Shown in pieces: positions 33,254 to 42,398 of a stretch of DNA of 64,000 bases. The notes beneath the pieces are model-generated. The model searched no databases. It was not told the origin of the DNA and saw only the letters and a program-made list of their open reading frames with translations. The number at the start of each line of letters is the position of its first letter. Position 1 is the first letter of the stretch. Made by a program: the position numbers and the translations under genes. Source of the DNA: Deltaproteobacteria bacterium. Lineage in GTDB: Bacteria > Myxococcota_A > UBA796 > GCA-2862545. The stretch covers positions 62,001-126,000 of the forward strand of contig REDI01000089.1 of NCBI GenBank assembly GCA_007693595.1, in the 5' to 3' direction.

Positions 33254-34192
33254 TCAGCGGGCCCTCGGTGGCGTCAGACGAGGCCCTGCCTCTACGGGCT
33301 CCAGCACAGCGACGCCGACGGCAGGCCAGACCTTGTAGGTCTCGAGGTGATGGAGGTACCACTCGAGGCTGTGGTCGCGGACCTTCCCCGCCCCCATCTT
33401 GGTCGCATGGCGCACAGTGGGCTGCTCGGCCTCGATCACCAGGCCCACATGGCTCACCCAGAGGGGCTTGTTCGGCTGGTCCGCCCGGACCGTGAGCAGG
33501 AGGCTACCGGGCCGGATGCGCGCAGCCGCCGCGCGTGCATCGTCGAGCGAGAGCACATCCAAGGCCATGAGACCGATCGGTAGTTCGTCATCGGGGATTT
33601 GGAAGCTTGGTCGGGCCGGCCAGCGCTTCCACGTCTCGAGGGTGACCTCGCGCTCCATCCGGAAGGTCGGACCGTAGTCCCCGGTCGTGTCCTTAAGGAG
33701 GCCCGCCTCGAGGTTTGCGGGGATCCACTGGAGCTCCATGAAGTGTCGTCGGCGCTCGTAGCGGGGCTCGCCGTCTTCGTACCGAAAGGCCAGGCGAAGC
33801 TCACCAGCATGGGCCGGGTCACCGGCGAGGGCGAGGGCGAGGACCTCCTCGGTGAAGGTGAGGCAGTCGAAGGTGTCGTATCGAGCCAGGGGATCGGGAT
33901 CGGCCTCCGAGCCCTCCCCCAGCGGGTCCAGGGCGTAGGGCCGGTCGAGCAGAAGCGCCGAGATGACCGTGATGCGCTCGGCCAGGGGGCGTCCGGCGAC
34001 GGCTCGGGTGGCTGCCTCGATCTCTGGAGGTAAACGCCCGAGCGGGACGTCCGCCAGCGGCTGGGGAGAGCCGGCCGGCCGAAGTCTTGGGTGCTCCGTC
34101 GGGACAGGATCTGCCCCGGAGGCGGGTGCGGTTCCGACCGAGGCGAGCGCGAGCCAGACGGCGCTGACTGTTCGGACGAGCGTCGGGAGCAT
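33254..34192 (-). CDS. DUF1460 (N-acetylmuramoyl-L-alanine amidase-like) exported protein
   Basis: The 312-residue protein has an N-terminal signal peptide with Ala-rich cleavage region. The YDTFDCLTFTEEVLALA motif (Cys110) and the later SHVGLVI His motif match DUF1460, a papain-like NlpC/P60-related family acting on cell-wall peptides. The RYEDGEPRYERRRHFMELQWIPAN segment is also typical. A periplasmic peptidoglycan amidase or endopeptidase role is likely. It is followed 3 bp downstream of the acidic DUF4388-like gene, on the same strand. Confidence 0.8.
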   Translation of the reverse strand: MLPTLVRTVSAVWLALASVGTAPASGADPVPTEHPRLRPAGSPQPLADVPLGRLPPEIEAATRAVAGRPLAERITVISALLLDRPYALDPLGEGSEADPDPLARYDTFDCLTFTEEVLALALAGDPAHAGELRLAFRYEDGEPRYERRRHFMELQWIPANLEAGLLKDTTGDYGPTFRMEREVTLETWKRWPARPSFQIPDDELPIGLMALDVLSLDDARAAAARIRPGSLLLTVRADQPNKPLWVSHVGLVIEAEQPTVRHATKMGAGKVRDHSLEWYLHHLETYKVWPAVGVAVLEPVEAGPRLTPPRAR

Positions 34193-34194
34193 GC

Positions 34195-35808
34195 TCAGCG
34201 GCCGAGACGCTGCGAGTAGCCGGCTACTTGTTCGAGGACCTCGTCGATGGACTCGTCGGGCAGCTCTTCGAAGGAGAGCGAGAGGTAGCGCTCGATCAGA
34301 TTTGACAAGCCCTTGGCGAGGAGCCGGCGGTGCTCGGCCTCCGGTCGTAGCTGGAGGTTGTGCAAGACGTCCTCGACCGGCAGGCCCCCCTCATCGGTAG
34401 CGGTCAGGTTCTTGAAGAGGGCCTTGCTGTCGGAGGGGGCGCCATCGAAGAGGATCTGAACGGCGGATTGACCACGCCCCTTGCCCTTGGCCTGGTCCAT
34501 CGCGGCGGAGATCTTGCTCATGACGTCGTGCGCTACGGCGATCTTGTCTCGGGCCTCGTCCTCGGTGATGACGGGGGCGGAGAAGCGAGCGACGGGTGCT
34601 TCACCGACCTCGATCGCCTCAGGATCGAGGGTTGCGACCTCGACGCGGTCGAGGTTGTGATCTTCGGTGGTGAAGGCACCTTCTTCACCGTCTGCGCCGC
34701 CCCTGGTGCTGTCGTGGTCGCTGAATGCCTCAAGGTCTGCTTCGAGCTCAATGTTGGGGTTCAGCCAATAATCCGGGTTTGCGGGCGCGTCGTCGCCTTC
34801 GGGGTCGTGAAAGGGCCCGTCCTCTTCGGGTGGGGAATCGGGCACCCCGCTGTCGGTCGGGGCGTCGTCGGTCACGTCTGTCAAGTCGACGTCATCGAGC
34901 TCCGAAGTGGAATCCTCTGGGGGGCTCTGGTCAGCAGACCTCTCTTCGGCGTCGGCGTCGGCAGCCGCCGGGGCGTCGGCGTAATCACTGGGGAGCTCAG
35001 GGTCGATCTGCTCCAGCAGGGGCCCCACCGAGACGGGGGTATCCCCTTCGGGCCGCCATTCATCGGCGATGGGATCTCCGAGCGCGAGATCGTCCTTCTT
35101 GTTGGGTCGAAAGTCTTCGGGTTGGTCGTCGGCGGTCTGGTCATCGCCCTCGATGGGGGCATCGGTGTCGAGCATGTGTGCGCGAAGCATGCGGGCCAGG
35201 ATTGCGCGCGCAGTGAAAGGCTCGGCTGGAAGCTGGATCAAGAGCCGCGAGACGAGGATGCCTTCGCCGAGGCGCTGCCTGACCAGCCGCTGGGTTGGGT
35301 CGCGCGGGGCGGACCGACCAGGGAAGACCATGGTGTTGAGATCGAGGGACAGGGCGTCGTCCCAGGCGTCTGCGCAGCTCTGGATCAGCGCGTCGACATC
35401 GTGCCCGATCTGGATGTTGTCTTCGAAGATGGCCGGAAGATGGTTAAAGCGGGGCGTCGCGGAGCTTCCGAGGAAACGGGTGAGGTTCTCTACGAAGCGC
35501 TCTTGGAGTAGGGAGACCAGCAAGGCCTCGTCGATGCGATCGAGGAGCGCGCTGAAGCCTCGACTCGACTTGCTGTCGAGCTTGATCAACTCTTCGCCCT
35601 CGGCACCGCTGAGCTCGCCAGCGAGCATCAAGCGGCGCAGGAGGTGGCGCAGGTCGTCGCGGCTGGTGGCGGCGATGATCTCGCCGTCGGAGACGCACAC
35701 GCGCAGGGCAGAGGAGCCCCGGCCCACGCGAAGTCGGCCAGTGTCCTTCTGTTCCAGGCGCGCGACGAGGGCACGATTGGTAGCGCTGCGGTGTCCCGAA
35801 CCGGGCAA
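34195..35808 (-). CDS. Acidic DUF4388-like signalling protein
   Basis: The 537-residue protein begins with a DUF4388-like domain (about 15-120: TGRLRVGRG, VSDGEIIAATSRDDLR, LMLAGELS, with a helical end), which is common in myxobacterial regulatory and gliding proteins. A highly acidic, low-complexity middle (about 210-390, Asp/Glu runs) separates it from a helical C-terminal domain (about 395-537, DKIAVAHDVMSKISAAMDQ). No enzyme motif is seen. A TTG start is supported by GGAGG 7 nt upstream and the promoter at 35832-35861. Confidence 0.6.
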   Translation of the reverse strand: MPGSGHRSATNRALVARLEQKDTGRLRVGRGSSALRVCVSDGEIIAATSRDDLRHLLRRLMLAGELSGAEGEELIKLDSKSSRGFSALLDRIDEALLVSLLQERFVENLTRFLGSSATPRFNHLPAIFEDNIQIGHDVDALIQSCADAWDDALSLDLNTMVFPGRSAPRDPTQRLVRQRLGEGILVSRLLIQLPAEPFTARAILARMLRAHMLDTDAPIEGDDQTADDQPEDFRPNKKDDLALGDPIADEWRPEGDTPVSVGPLLEQIDPELPSDYADAPAAADADAEERSADQSPPEDSTSELDDVDLTDVTDDAPTDSGVPDSPPEEDGPFHDPEGDDAPANPDYWLNPNIELEADLEAFSDHDSTRGGADGEEGAFTTEDHNLDRVEVATLDPEAIEVGEAPVARFSAPVITEDEARDKIAVAHDVMSKISAAMDQAKGKGRGQSAVQILFDGAPSDSKALFKNLTATDEGGLPVEDVLHNLQLRPEAEHRRLLAKGLSNLIERYLSLSFEELPDESIDEVLEQVAGYSQRLGR

Positions 35809-35831
35809 CGAGGGGCCTCCGAGTGAGAAGG

Positions 35832-35861
35832 AGATTACCGCTGGGGGCGGCGGGAAGTCAA
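35832..35861 (-). promoter_or_regulatory. Sigma70-type promoter of the DUF4388-like gene
   Basis: Minus-strand TTGACT (35856-35861) and TAATCT (35832-35837), 18 bp apart, end 24 bp before the TTG start at 35808. Both boxes are close to consensus. Confidence 0.6.
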
Positions 35862-36080
35862 GCGGCGGTCCTCCTTTCGCGGGGCTGCTTGGATGACTCG
35901 GTCCCTCGCTGGGCTATGGGGCGCTTCCGTTTCCTTTTGGCCGGAGCCTATGCACCCACTTTGCGTCAAGAGCAAGACCAAAGCTTTGAAGACCTAGCGA
36001 AACGGCTCGTCGCAACCCATGCTCGATGGGCCTTGATCACACGGGAGAGGTCATGGCCCGGCCTAGTCCGGCTGTTCTGC

Positions 36081-37577
36081 CTAGGGCGCTCCGTAGACCG
36101 TGAAGAAGGAGCCTTCCGACATGATCGGACCTTCCAACTCTCGCTCGTGACCGCCTGGGTGAATGTGAAGCAGGTAGTCGCCAGATCTCTGGAACTGACG
36201 GATTCGCTTGGTTGAGAGATGATCTGAACCATCCAGGAGACCGTCGATGTCTTCGGATCTCCGATAGTCCGGCGCTGGAAAGACAAGTGACATCCCCCCT
36301 ACTTGAGGGCTGTAGGCTGCACCATCGATGACAGCATAGGTCGCGACGTGGGTGAAGATCGCACGTCTGAAGCACTGCGGATGGTGGTTGGGTTCAAGTA
36401 GAGTCAGAACGGTCCGGCCCGCGGGAAGCTGATGAAGCGCTGCTCTGACCTCTTGCAGCGGTTCCTGGCAACGGCCCCAGATGGCAGAGATCTCCACTGT
36501 ACGAAAGACGAAGATCAGCGAGGCTATAGTTGCGATCATCCCGCTTCGTCTCAGCGACCACCCCCCGCTAGCGCCGACGGCACCCACGGCCAGCAAGGCA
36601 CTCAGGACGGGAAGGCGCATCGTTCCCCAGCCGCCGAGGATCACGTGCGGCATGAGAAAGGTGACAATCACGAGGAAAATCAGCGGCCATCTCAGGTTGG
36701 CATGGATCGTCAGCGTTCGTTCTCGCCAGCCCCAATAGGCCAACAGGCCTGCGGCGATCGCGAGTACCGAGTCGGACACCAGAAAGTCGAAGTTCACTGG
36801 CGCCGAAATATCCTGGAGTCTCTCTCCGACGCCGCCATACCAAAGTGTCCTCGATGTATCGTTCAGGAGCACGGTATTGGGCGAAGGCCTTGGAAGGAGG
36901 AGCCATAGTGCCCCAGTGGAGGCGAACGGAACGCTCGACCAGAGCACAGCGGTCCATCGGCGCTGCTTTATCGCTTGAACAAGAGTGCCCAGCACGATCA
37001 AGCCGAACGCCCCCCATGCGAAGAGGTGGCATGCCATAAGAGAGAAAGCAACTACACTAAAGGCCAGTGCGCGTAGCCAGCTGACCCAGCGCTCGGAAAG
37101 GAGCCACATTGCTGTTGCAAGCACCAAGAGGGGGAGGGCAAGGTTGTAGTTGACGAAGGACCAGAAGACCATTCGATGGAAAACCAGCGGCCAAGCCAAG
37201 AGGGGCCATGGACTGATGCGCTGGTACAACGCTCCGTGAAGGACGGCTGGCGCCAACCCGGTCAAAACAAGGGTGGCCCCTAAGACTAGCCGACCCGCCT
37301 CTACGGGCCCAAGCCAGCCGAGCAATGCGAATGTTAGCGCATCGTGAGCTAGGTAGGGCACGAACCCCAGTTTTAGCTCATATCCTTCAATATTGTTTTT
37401 CAAAGCTCCTATCTCGTAGAGGATGTGCATCTGGGCGACGGTTCGAGGAAAGTCCACAAGTGGTGGCAACTCGAAGAGCAGGATGGGAAGCAAGACGAGG
37501 CTGGCGGCGATTAGGTGTGTTGCCACTGTAATATGCGCAAGGTGGCAGCGTGGCTTTTTCAACTCGGTATTGGACAT
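36081..37577 (-). CDS. Multi-membrane glycosyltransferase-like protein (GT-C type), unknown function
   Basis: The 498-residue protein has about ten hydrophobic helices from residue 15 to 380 and a soluble C-terminal domain of about 110 residues. The first loop carries an acidic LPPLVDFPRTVAQMH motif, in the position of the D-containing loop of GT-C enzymes that use polyprenyl-phosphate sugars. The C-terminal part (HIHPGGHERELEG) is outside the membrane. It is probably part of surface glycan synthesis, because the neighbouring genes are. Specificity cannot be told. Confidence 0.6.
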   Translation of the reverse strand: MSNTELKKPRCHLAHITVATHLIAASLVLLPILLFELPPLVDFPRTVAQMHILYEIGALKNNIEGYELKLGFVPYLAHDALTFALLGWLGPVEAGRLVLGATLVLTGLAPAVLHGALYQRISPWPLLAWPLVFHRMVFWSFVNYNLALPLLVLATAMWLLSERWVSWLRALAFSVVAFSLMACHLFAWGAFGLIVLGTLVQAIKQRRWTAVLWSSVPFASTGALWLLLPRPSPNTVLLNDTSRTLWYGGVGERLQDISAPVNFDFLVSDSVLAIAAGLLAYWGWRERTLTIHANLRWPLIFLVIVTFLMPHVILGGWGTMRLPVLSALLAVGAVGASGGWSLRRSGMIATIASLIFVFRTVEISAIWGRCQEPLQEVRAALHQLPAGRTVLTLLEPNHHPQCFRRAIFTHVATYAVIDGAAYSPQVGGMSLVFPAPDYRRSEDIDGLLDGSDHLSTKRIRQFQRSGDYLLHIHPGGHERELEGPIMSEGSFFTVYGAP

Positions 37578-37939
37578 CGTCTATGCTTCTACCGTTCGGT
37601 GCCTTCGGCCTGTGTCGTCTCGCGCTTCTGTTGCGCCAAGTGTCTCGCTCAGGCGTAATGGACACCTGGCTCTTGTTCCGAAGTTGTCCTTGAAGTGGAA
37701 CTCCATCATCGGGGATGATGGTCGGCCACGGTATGACCTGGGAGCTTGCATTTTTCGGCCGACGCCAGGGTGTTGGCAGTTCCGGTCCATCGCTTGACGC
37801 TCAGTTTAGCAGATCGGGCCTCCTGAGGCACCGCTGACGCCTCGACGAAGAGTGGGTCTAGGGATCTCAGAGTTGCAGAGACGACAAGCGGTAAAGCTGC
37901 GCCGAGGGCCCGCCCGATATTGGAAAAAAGTGATAGAGG
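37578..37939. other. 362-bp non-coding gap with a perfect hairpin
   Basis: No gene is supported here. It contains a perfect hairpin at 37703-37721 (CCATCATC, loop GGG, GATGATGG). No T tract follows on either strand, so it is not an intrinsic terminator. The function is unknown. Confidence 0.6.
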
Positions 37940-39190
37940 CTACGTTCTTGTCTGATTCAGGGCGCGCCACAACATGATTAACGACAGCGTGAAAACGGGT
38001 ATCGTTACCTGTAGAGCAACCGGCACCATGGCTAGTTGAAGTACAACCAATGGACCAGCGATGAATGTCGTGGCCCAGACGAGCGCGAAGAGGACTCGAA
38101 GCAGCGGCCGATGCTCTGGAAGCTGGCGCCAGAGAAGCACCGCAGGGACAAGGAGAATGGACCACTCATAGATCATGGCGTGGGGAGTGGCCCATAGCGT
38201 GAACAACACGGCGATGGGAAACATGAGCCTCTTGTTCTGGTTAAAGCGCCAGAGCGATCGTGCGAAGTAGACCAGTCCGACGGCTAGGAGCGCGAAGGTC
38301 AGGACCTCCGCGATGAGTGGAGCGGCGGGTAGAAGCAAAAGCCAGAATCCCCGCATGGAGTGGGCATGCCAAAGGGGGAAGCCGTCACCCCACTTCATGG
38401 TCGGCAGGACCTCCACTGCGAAGATCACGTATTCACGGCTCGCTTCAGGAGCGAAGACGAAGCACGCTACGGCTAAGGCAACGCTGCCGAGACTGAGTCC
38501 GACCAGGGCGGGCCAATCGCGACGGACGCGAAGCAGCCACAGTAGGCTCAGGCCGACAGCGAGATGGGGCTTGTACATAATCAAACTCAACATGAGGCCT
38601 GCGAGGAACGGCCTGTCGTCGAGCCAGCAACGGTACACCAAGACCAAGATGAAGAAGCTCAGCAAGGCGTTCTGGCCAAAGCTGATAGTTGCGAAGACCG
38701 GGAACCAAGTGACGGCCCACATCAAGGTGTACCAGGGTGAGTCTGAACCCAGCCAGCGTAGACCAGCGAAGAGCATCGAGAACCCGGCGGCGGTCCATAC
38801 CGAAAAAGCCACAATGTAAGGAAGGAACGCCAGGGGGACGAAGAGCCACGCGAGGAAAGGGGGCGTAATGAAGTAGAAGTAAGGGGGCCCTACCTTCTCG
38901 CCCACAAGCTCGACCTCGAGACGTTCGAAGTGCGGAAAGTCATAGAGGTGGGAACTGTCGCCCATTCGAACGACGTGACCCGCTGCGTAGTACTGCATGA
39001 AGTCGGCGCCGATCAGCTGCCCTGCCAGATCGTAAACTCCTGGACCCATTGACGCGCTGATCAACCAGACGGCCCACAAGGCAGCCCCAGCGAACAGCGC
39101 GTATCGTTGACGTTCTCTGGTCAAGAGCCGATCGAGGTGTCGCCACCAAGAGCCAGAGCTTGACCAGCGGGTTTCAGACTCCCTGTGCAC
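37940..39190 (-). CDS. GT87-family (DUF2029) membrane glycosyltransferase
   Basis: The 416-residue protein has about ten membrane helices. The first external loop contains GADFMQYYAAGHVVRMGDSSHLYD, the GT87 signature in which Asp and Tyr precede the first helix pair, and the PPFLAWLFVPLAFLP segment that follows is typical. GT87 enzymes transfer mannose or related sugars from polyprenyl phosphate donors. It starts at a GTG with GGAG 5 nt upstream and diverges from the small membrane-protein gene at 39456. Confidence 0.8.
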   Translation of the reverse strand: MHRESETRWSSSGSWWRHLDRLLTRERQRYALFAGAALWAVWLISASMGPGVYDLAGQLIGADFMQYYAAGHVVRMGDSSHLYDFPHFERLEVELVGEKVGPPYFYFITPPFLAWLFVPLAFLPYIVAFSVWTAAGFSMLFAGLRWLGSDSPWYTLMWAVTWFPVFATISFGQNALLSFFILVLVYRCWLDDRPFLAGLMLSLIMYKPHLAVGLSLLWLLRVRRDWPALVGLSLGSVALAVACFVFAPEASREYVIFAVEVLPTMKWGDGFPLWHAHSMRGFWLLLLPAAPLIAEVLTFALLAVGLVYFARSLWRFNQNKRLMFPIAVLFTLWATPHAMIYEWSILLVPAVLLWRQLPEHRPLLRVLFALVWATTFIAGPLVVLQLAMVPVALQVTIPVFTLSLIMLWRALNQTRT

Positions 39191-39420
39191 GGGATCTCCA
39201 TTGGGACTGTGTCGTTGCCGATCTTCCTGCCAGAAAGACCATGCGCGTCAACTCGGGCCATGTCGGGGCGGTAGCTCGTTCTACTACCGCTCCGTTCTCG
39301 CCTGATCAAGAGCGCGCTTGCGGTCGGGACTTCTGGTTCCCGGTGCAGTGGTGTAGCTTTGACTCACCGATGCGAACCTGCGGATGGAGGGGGAGGCCTT
39401 CGAGCACAGCATCGATCACG

Positions 39421-39449
39421 TTGCGGACACCGTGCAGAGGCCGTAAACT
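39421..39449 (+). promoter_or_regulatory. Promoter predicting a leaderless mRNA for the 39456 gene
   Basis: TTGCGG (39421-39426) and TAAACT (39444-39449) are 17 bp apart. The transcription start would fall within about 1 nt of the ATG at 39456, and no ribosome-binding sequence precedes that ATG. Confidence 0.5.
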
Positions 39450-39455
39450 ACCCCT

Positions 39456-39722
39456 ATGAAGACACTCGCTCATCCATCCGTCGCCATCCTGTTCCTCGCG
39501 GTCGTAAGCGCTTGGCCCGATTCGGCCTTCGCCTATCTCGACGCGGGTACTGGCAGCATCATCCTTCAGAGCATCTTGGGCGCACTCTTCGCAACCACCA
39601 TCACCGTGAAGCTCTTCTGGCACCGCATCAAGGGCGCTTTCGGCAGGTCCGACCAAGCCGTCCCTGACCCCGCGACCTCGAGCCCCACCGATGAGCCCCC
39701 CAAGGAGCCCGCGACTCCATGA
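39456..39722 (+). CDS. Small membrane protein of the AYLDPGTG type
   Basis: The 88-residue protein has a signal-like N-terminal helix and a conserved AYLDAGTGSIILQSILG start of the mature part, followed by a second helix (LFATTITVKLFW) and a basic, Pro-rich cytoplasmic tail. Small proteins with AYLDPGTG are often found beside sulfatase-type phosphotransferases in glycan loci. The stop overlaps the next start by 4 bp (ATGA), indicating coupling to the phosphatase-superfamily protein. Function unknown. Confidence 0.75.
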   Translation: MKTLAHPSVAILFLAVVSAWPDSAFAYLDAGTGSIILQSILGALFATTITVKLFWHRIKGAFGRSDQAVPDPATSSPTDEPPKEPATP

Positions 39723-41254
39723 GTGAAGGCTCGGGCGGCAGACCGTTGGGCCCATGGCTGACCGCCGCGACCAACCTCGCTCCCGCCGTCATAGGGTCCG
39801 CGCCCATCCTGTGGCTCTCGACAGTGCCGGACGCGACGCTTGCTCCGCAACATGTGCTCGGCCTCGCGGCATCGGCCGCACTCTTGACCATCGCAGTCCA
39901 GTTACTCGGTGTCGTTTGCGTGGGTTGGCGGTGGACTTGCTTTCTATTGGCGGTGGCGTGGCTGACTTTTTGGTCGTTTCATCCACTTGTCTTGGTGGTT
40001 GTCCTCGCTCTGTCCGGTTGGTTCGCACTTCGTGCACGCGAGAATCTTGAGCTCATTCCTGTCTTTGCCGGTGCGGTGGCGTTGTGGATAGGTGTGCCGC
40101 CGCTCGCTCACGAGCTCTGGGCCGCGCTTGAAGAGGTCAAGCATCCGCTACCTTCCATTCTCGAAGTGGGTGAGGCAGAGCCCCGAAACATCTACTGGAT
40201 CGTACTTGATGGCTATGGGCGGGAAGATGTACTCCTGTCGCGCTACAAGGCCGAGCCTGTCTTGGCCGCAGGCCTCCGCGAGCGCGGGTTCTTCGTTGCT
40301 GCGGGCGGAAGGGCAGACTATGCCCAGACCGCTCTGGCCATGGCATCGATGTTGAATGTTGCTCGCGTAGAGGAGCTTCTCGATCCTCTGCCAGCCACAG
40401 CGTCTCGTCAGCCCCTCCGGCGTCTGGTTAGGAATAATCGCGTGATCCCTACCCTCCGCTCAGCCGGGTACCGCGTCGAGACCAACCGGGTCGAGTACTC
40501 GATGCTCAACCTTCTTCCAGACTCAACCCACAGCGCGCTACCGAGATTTACCGAGTTCGAGCATGCTATGATCCGTCTGACACCACTCGAATGGCTGGGA
40601 GATCTCTTCGCCAGCGAGAGCGGTGCGCTGAGTCACTCCCTTCGAAGGGCGTACCTGAAGCAGACCTTCGACTACCTAGCGGCAGCCCCGAAGCCTACGC
40701 AGCCGACCTTCACCTTCGTGCACATCATCAGCCCCCACCCGCCCTTCGTCTTCAACCGAGACGGCACGCCTCGACCCGCTGTGATCCCCTATATGAAGGG
40801 GGACGGGAGTCACTGGCACGCACATCACGAGCACACTGGAGCGAGCTACATCGAGGGTTATCGGGAGATGGCCTTGTGGACTGGTTATCGGACGCTCGAA
40901 GTGGTTGATCACCTTCAGAATACCGATCCCGAAGGGATCATTGTCATCCACTCTGATCATGGCGGAGGCCACTCTTTGGACTGGGACAGCCGACATCAGC
41001 CCGATGTCATCGATCGAATGGCTATCTTGAACGCCCTTTTTTTGCCTGGCCAAGACGAATCAGCGCTTCGTGATGACTTGACACCCATCGGCTCCATGCG
41101 CGTGGTTCTCAACCACGTCTTGTCCTCGAACCTTGGCTCGGGCCCCCTACCCAGCACGTTCTCCACCTGGTTCGAGCCTTACCACTTCATCGACGTGACC
41201 AGTCAGCTCCAGCCCATCGAGTCTACTGAAGGCCATGTTCCGACTGTTCCGTGA
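39719..41254 (+). CDS. Membrane sulfatase/alkaline-phosphatase-superfamily protein
   Basis: The 511-residue protein has four or five N-terminal membrane helices (about 20-135) and an extracytoplasmic catalytic domain. Metal-site motifs of the sulfatase/phosphoethanolamine-transferase fold are present: IYWIVLDGYGREDVL (Asp), the nucleophile segment YAQTALAMASMLN (Thr), HIISPHPPF and IVIHSDHGGGHS. It could be a hydrolase or, like LtaS and EptA, a phospho-transferase. The gene is coupled to both neighbours (4-bp and 20-bp overlaps) and acts with the TagF-like enzyme that follows. Confidence 0.8.
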   Translation: MSEGSGGRPLGPWLTAATNLAPAVIGSAPILWLSTVPDATLAPQHVLGLAASAALLTIAVQLLGVVCVGWRWTCFLLAVAWLTFWSFHPLVLVVVLALSGWFALRARENLELIPVFAGAVALWIGVPPLAHELWAALEEVKHPLPSILEVGEAEPRNIYWIVLDGYGREDVLLSRYKAEPVLAAGLRERGFFVAAGGRADYAQTALAMASMLNVARVEELLDPLPATASRQPLRRLVRNNRVIPTLRSAGYRVETNRVEYSMLNLLPDSTHSALPRFTEFEHAMIRLTPLEWLGDLFASESGALSHSLRRAYLKQTFDYLAAAPKPTQPTFTFVHIISPHPPFVFNRDGTPRPAVIPYMKGDGSHWHAHHEHTGASYIEGYREMALWTGYRTLEVVDHLQNTDPEGIIVIHSDHGGGHSLDWDSRHQPDVIDRMAILNALFLPGQDESALRDDLTPIGSMRVVLNHVLSSNLGSGPLPSTFSTWFEPYHFIDVTSQLQPIESTEGHVPTVP

Positions 41255-42398
41255 GTATCGTCAGTGGTCCTTGTTCAAGCAGCTCCAAAGACGCGAGCGG
41301 CGCGTGGTCTTCTATGTCGAGGACGGGGGCTCCTGGACCTTCATGGGCCCGATCATCACCGCTCTGATCGAGAGGCATAAGGTCCGGATCGCCTACCTGA
41401 CTTCCTCTGAGGATGATCCTGCGCTTCAGCGTGCATCGGATCGGTTCGCGCCCTTCTATATCGGGGAGGGCCTCGTTCGAACCTTCGCATTCATCGGGCT
41501 CCAGGCCCCGATGATGGTCATGACCATGCCCGACCTGCAGACCTTTCACATCAAGCGCTCCTCCGCCGAGCAGGTTCACTACACCTACGTCTTCCATGCC
41601 ATGACCAGCACCCACATGGTCTACCGAGAGCAGGCCTTCGACCACTTCGACACGATCCTCTGCGTAGGGCCTCACCATGAGCGAGAGATCCGAGCCGCAG
41701 AGAAGCTCCGGTCTTTGCGTGAGAAAGAGCTGGTTCCGCACGGCTACGCCCGTCTTGATCAGATCCTGGCGGACCGCGAAGACGCCGAGGCTCATGGACT
41801 GGTGCCCGATCCCGACACCGTGCTCCTGGCGCCAACCTGGGGCCCGCGGGGCCTCCTCGAAGCACACGGGACGAGCGCTATCACCGCGCTACGCGCGGCG
41901 CAGCTGACGCTGATCGTGCGTCCTCACCCCATGACAGCGCGGCAGCATCCAGACCTCATCGACGAGATCCGACGCATGGCGGTCGAGGACCCTGGCCTCT
42001 CGGTCGATCTGGACGTCAACTCACGCAGCTCGCTGATGCGCTCATCGGTAATGATCTCGGACTGGTCGGGCGCCGCCCTGGAGTATGCGCTCGGGCTCGA
42101 GAAGCCTGTGGTCTACCTGGATCTACCGCCGAAGGTCAACAACGAAAACTGGGAGGCTCTAGGCATCGAGCCCGTCGAAGCCCGGCTCAGAGCGGAGCTA
42201 GGCACCGTCGTCCCTCCCGATGATGGAGCCGCTCTGGTCGCCGCAGTCCGGGGCTATCTCAAGGATAGGGAGGGCTATCGGATCAGGGCGAGCGCTCTTC
42301 GGGAGCAGATCGTGTTCAACGTAGGACGAAGCGCTGAGGTCGCCGCGGCCTGGATAGCCACGAAGCTTGAACACCTGGGTCGCTCACCCGACGGCTGA
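41235..42398 (+). CDS. CDP-glycerol glycerophosphotransferase-like (TagB/TagF-type) enzyme
   Basis: The 387-residue protein has the C-terminal pattern of the TagB/TagF family: the LLAPTWGPRG, LIVRPHP and VMISDWSGAALEYALG motifs, followed by VVYLDLPP. These enzymes use CDP-linked phospho-alcohols to extend teichoic-type polymers. The organism is presumably Gram-negative and a phosphonate pathway with a cytidylyltransferase is immediately beside it, so the inferred donor is a CMP-phosphonate. It overlaps the preceding gene by 20 bp and converges with the Fe-ADH gene (15 bp overlap). Confidence 0.8.
   Translation: MFRLFREYRQWSLFKQLQRRERRVVFYVEDGGSWTFMGPIITALIERHKVRIAYLTSSEDDPALQRASDRFAPFYIGEGLVRTFAFIGLQAPMMVMTMPDLQTFHIKRSSAEQVHYTYVFHAMTSTHMVYREQAFDHFDTILCVGPHHEREIRAAEKLRSLREKELVPHGYARLDQILADREDAEAHGLVPDPDTVLLAPTWGPRGLLEAHGTSAITALRAAQLTLIVRPHPMTARQHPDLIDEIRRMAVEDPGLSVDLDVNSRSSLMRSSVMISDWSGAALEYALGLEKPVVYLDLPPKVNNENWEALGIEPVEARLRAELGTVVPPDDGAALVAAVRGYLKDREGYRIRASALREQIVFNVGRSAEVAAAWIATKLEHLGRSPDG

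Noticed and set aside
35823-36215. Plus-strand open frame between the DUF4388-like and membrane-protein genes
   Set aside because: It crosses the promoter of the minus-strand gene and overlaps the 3' end of the next one. There is no ribosome site, and the composition is of shadow type.
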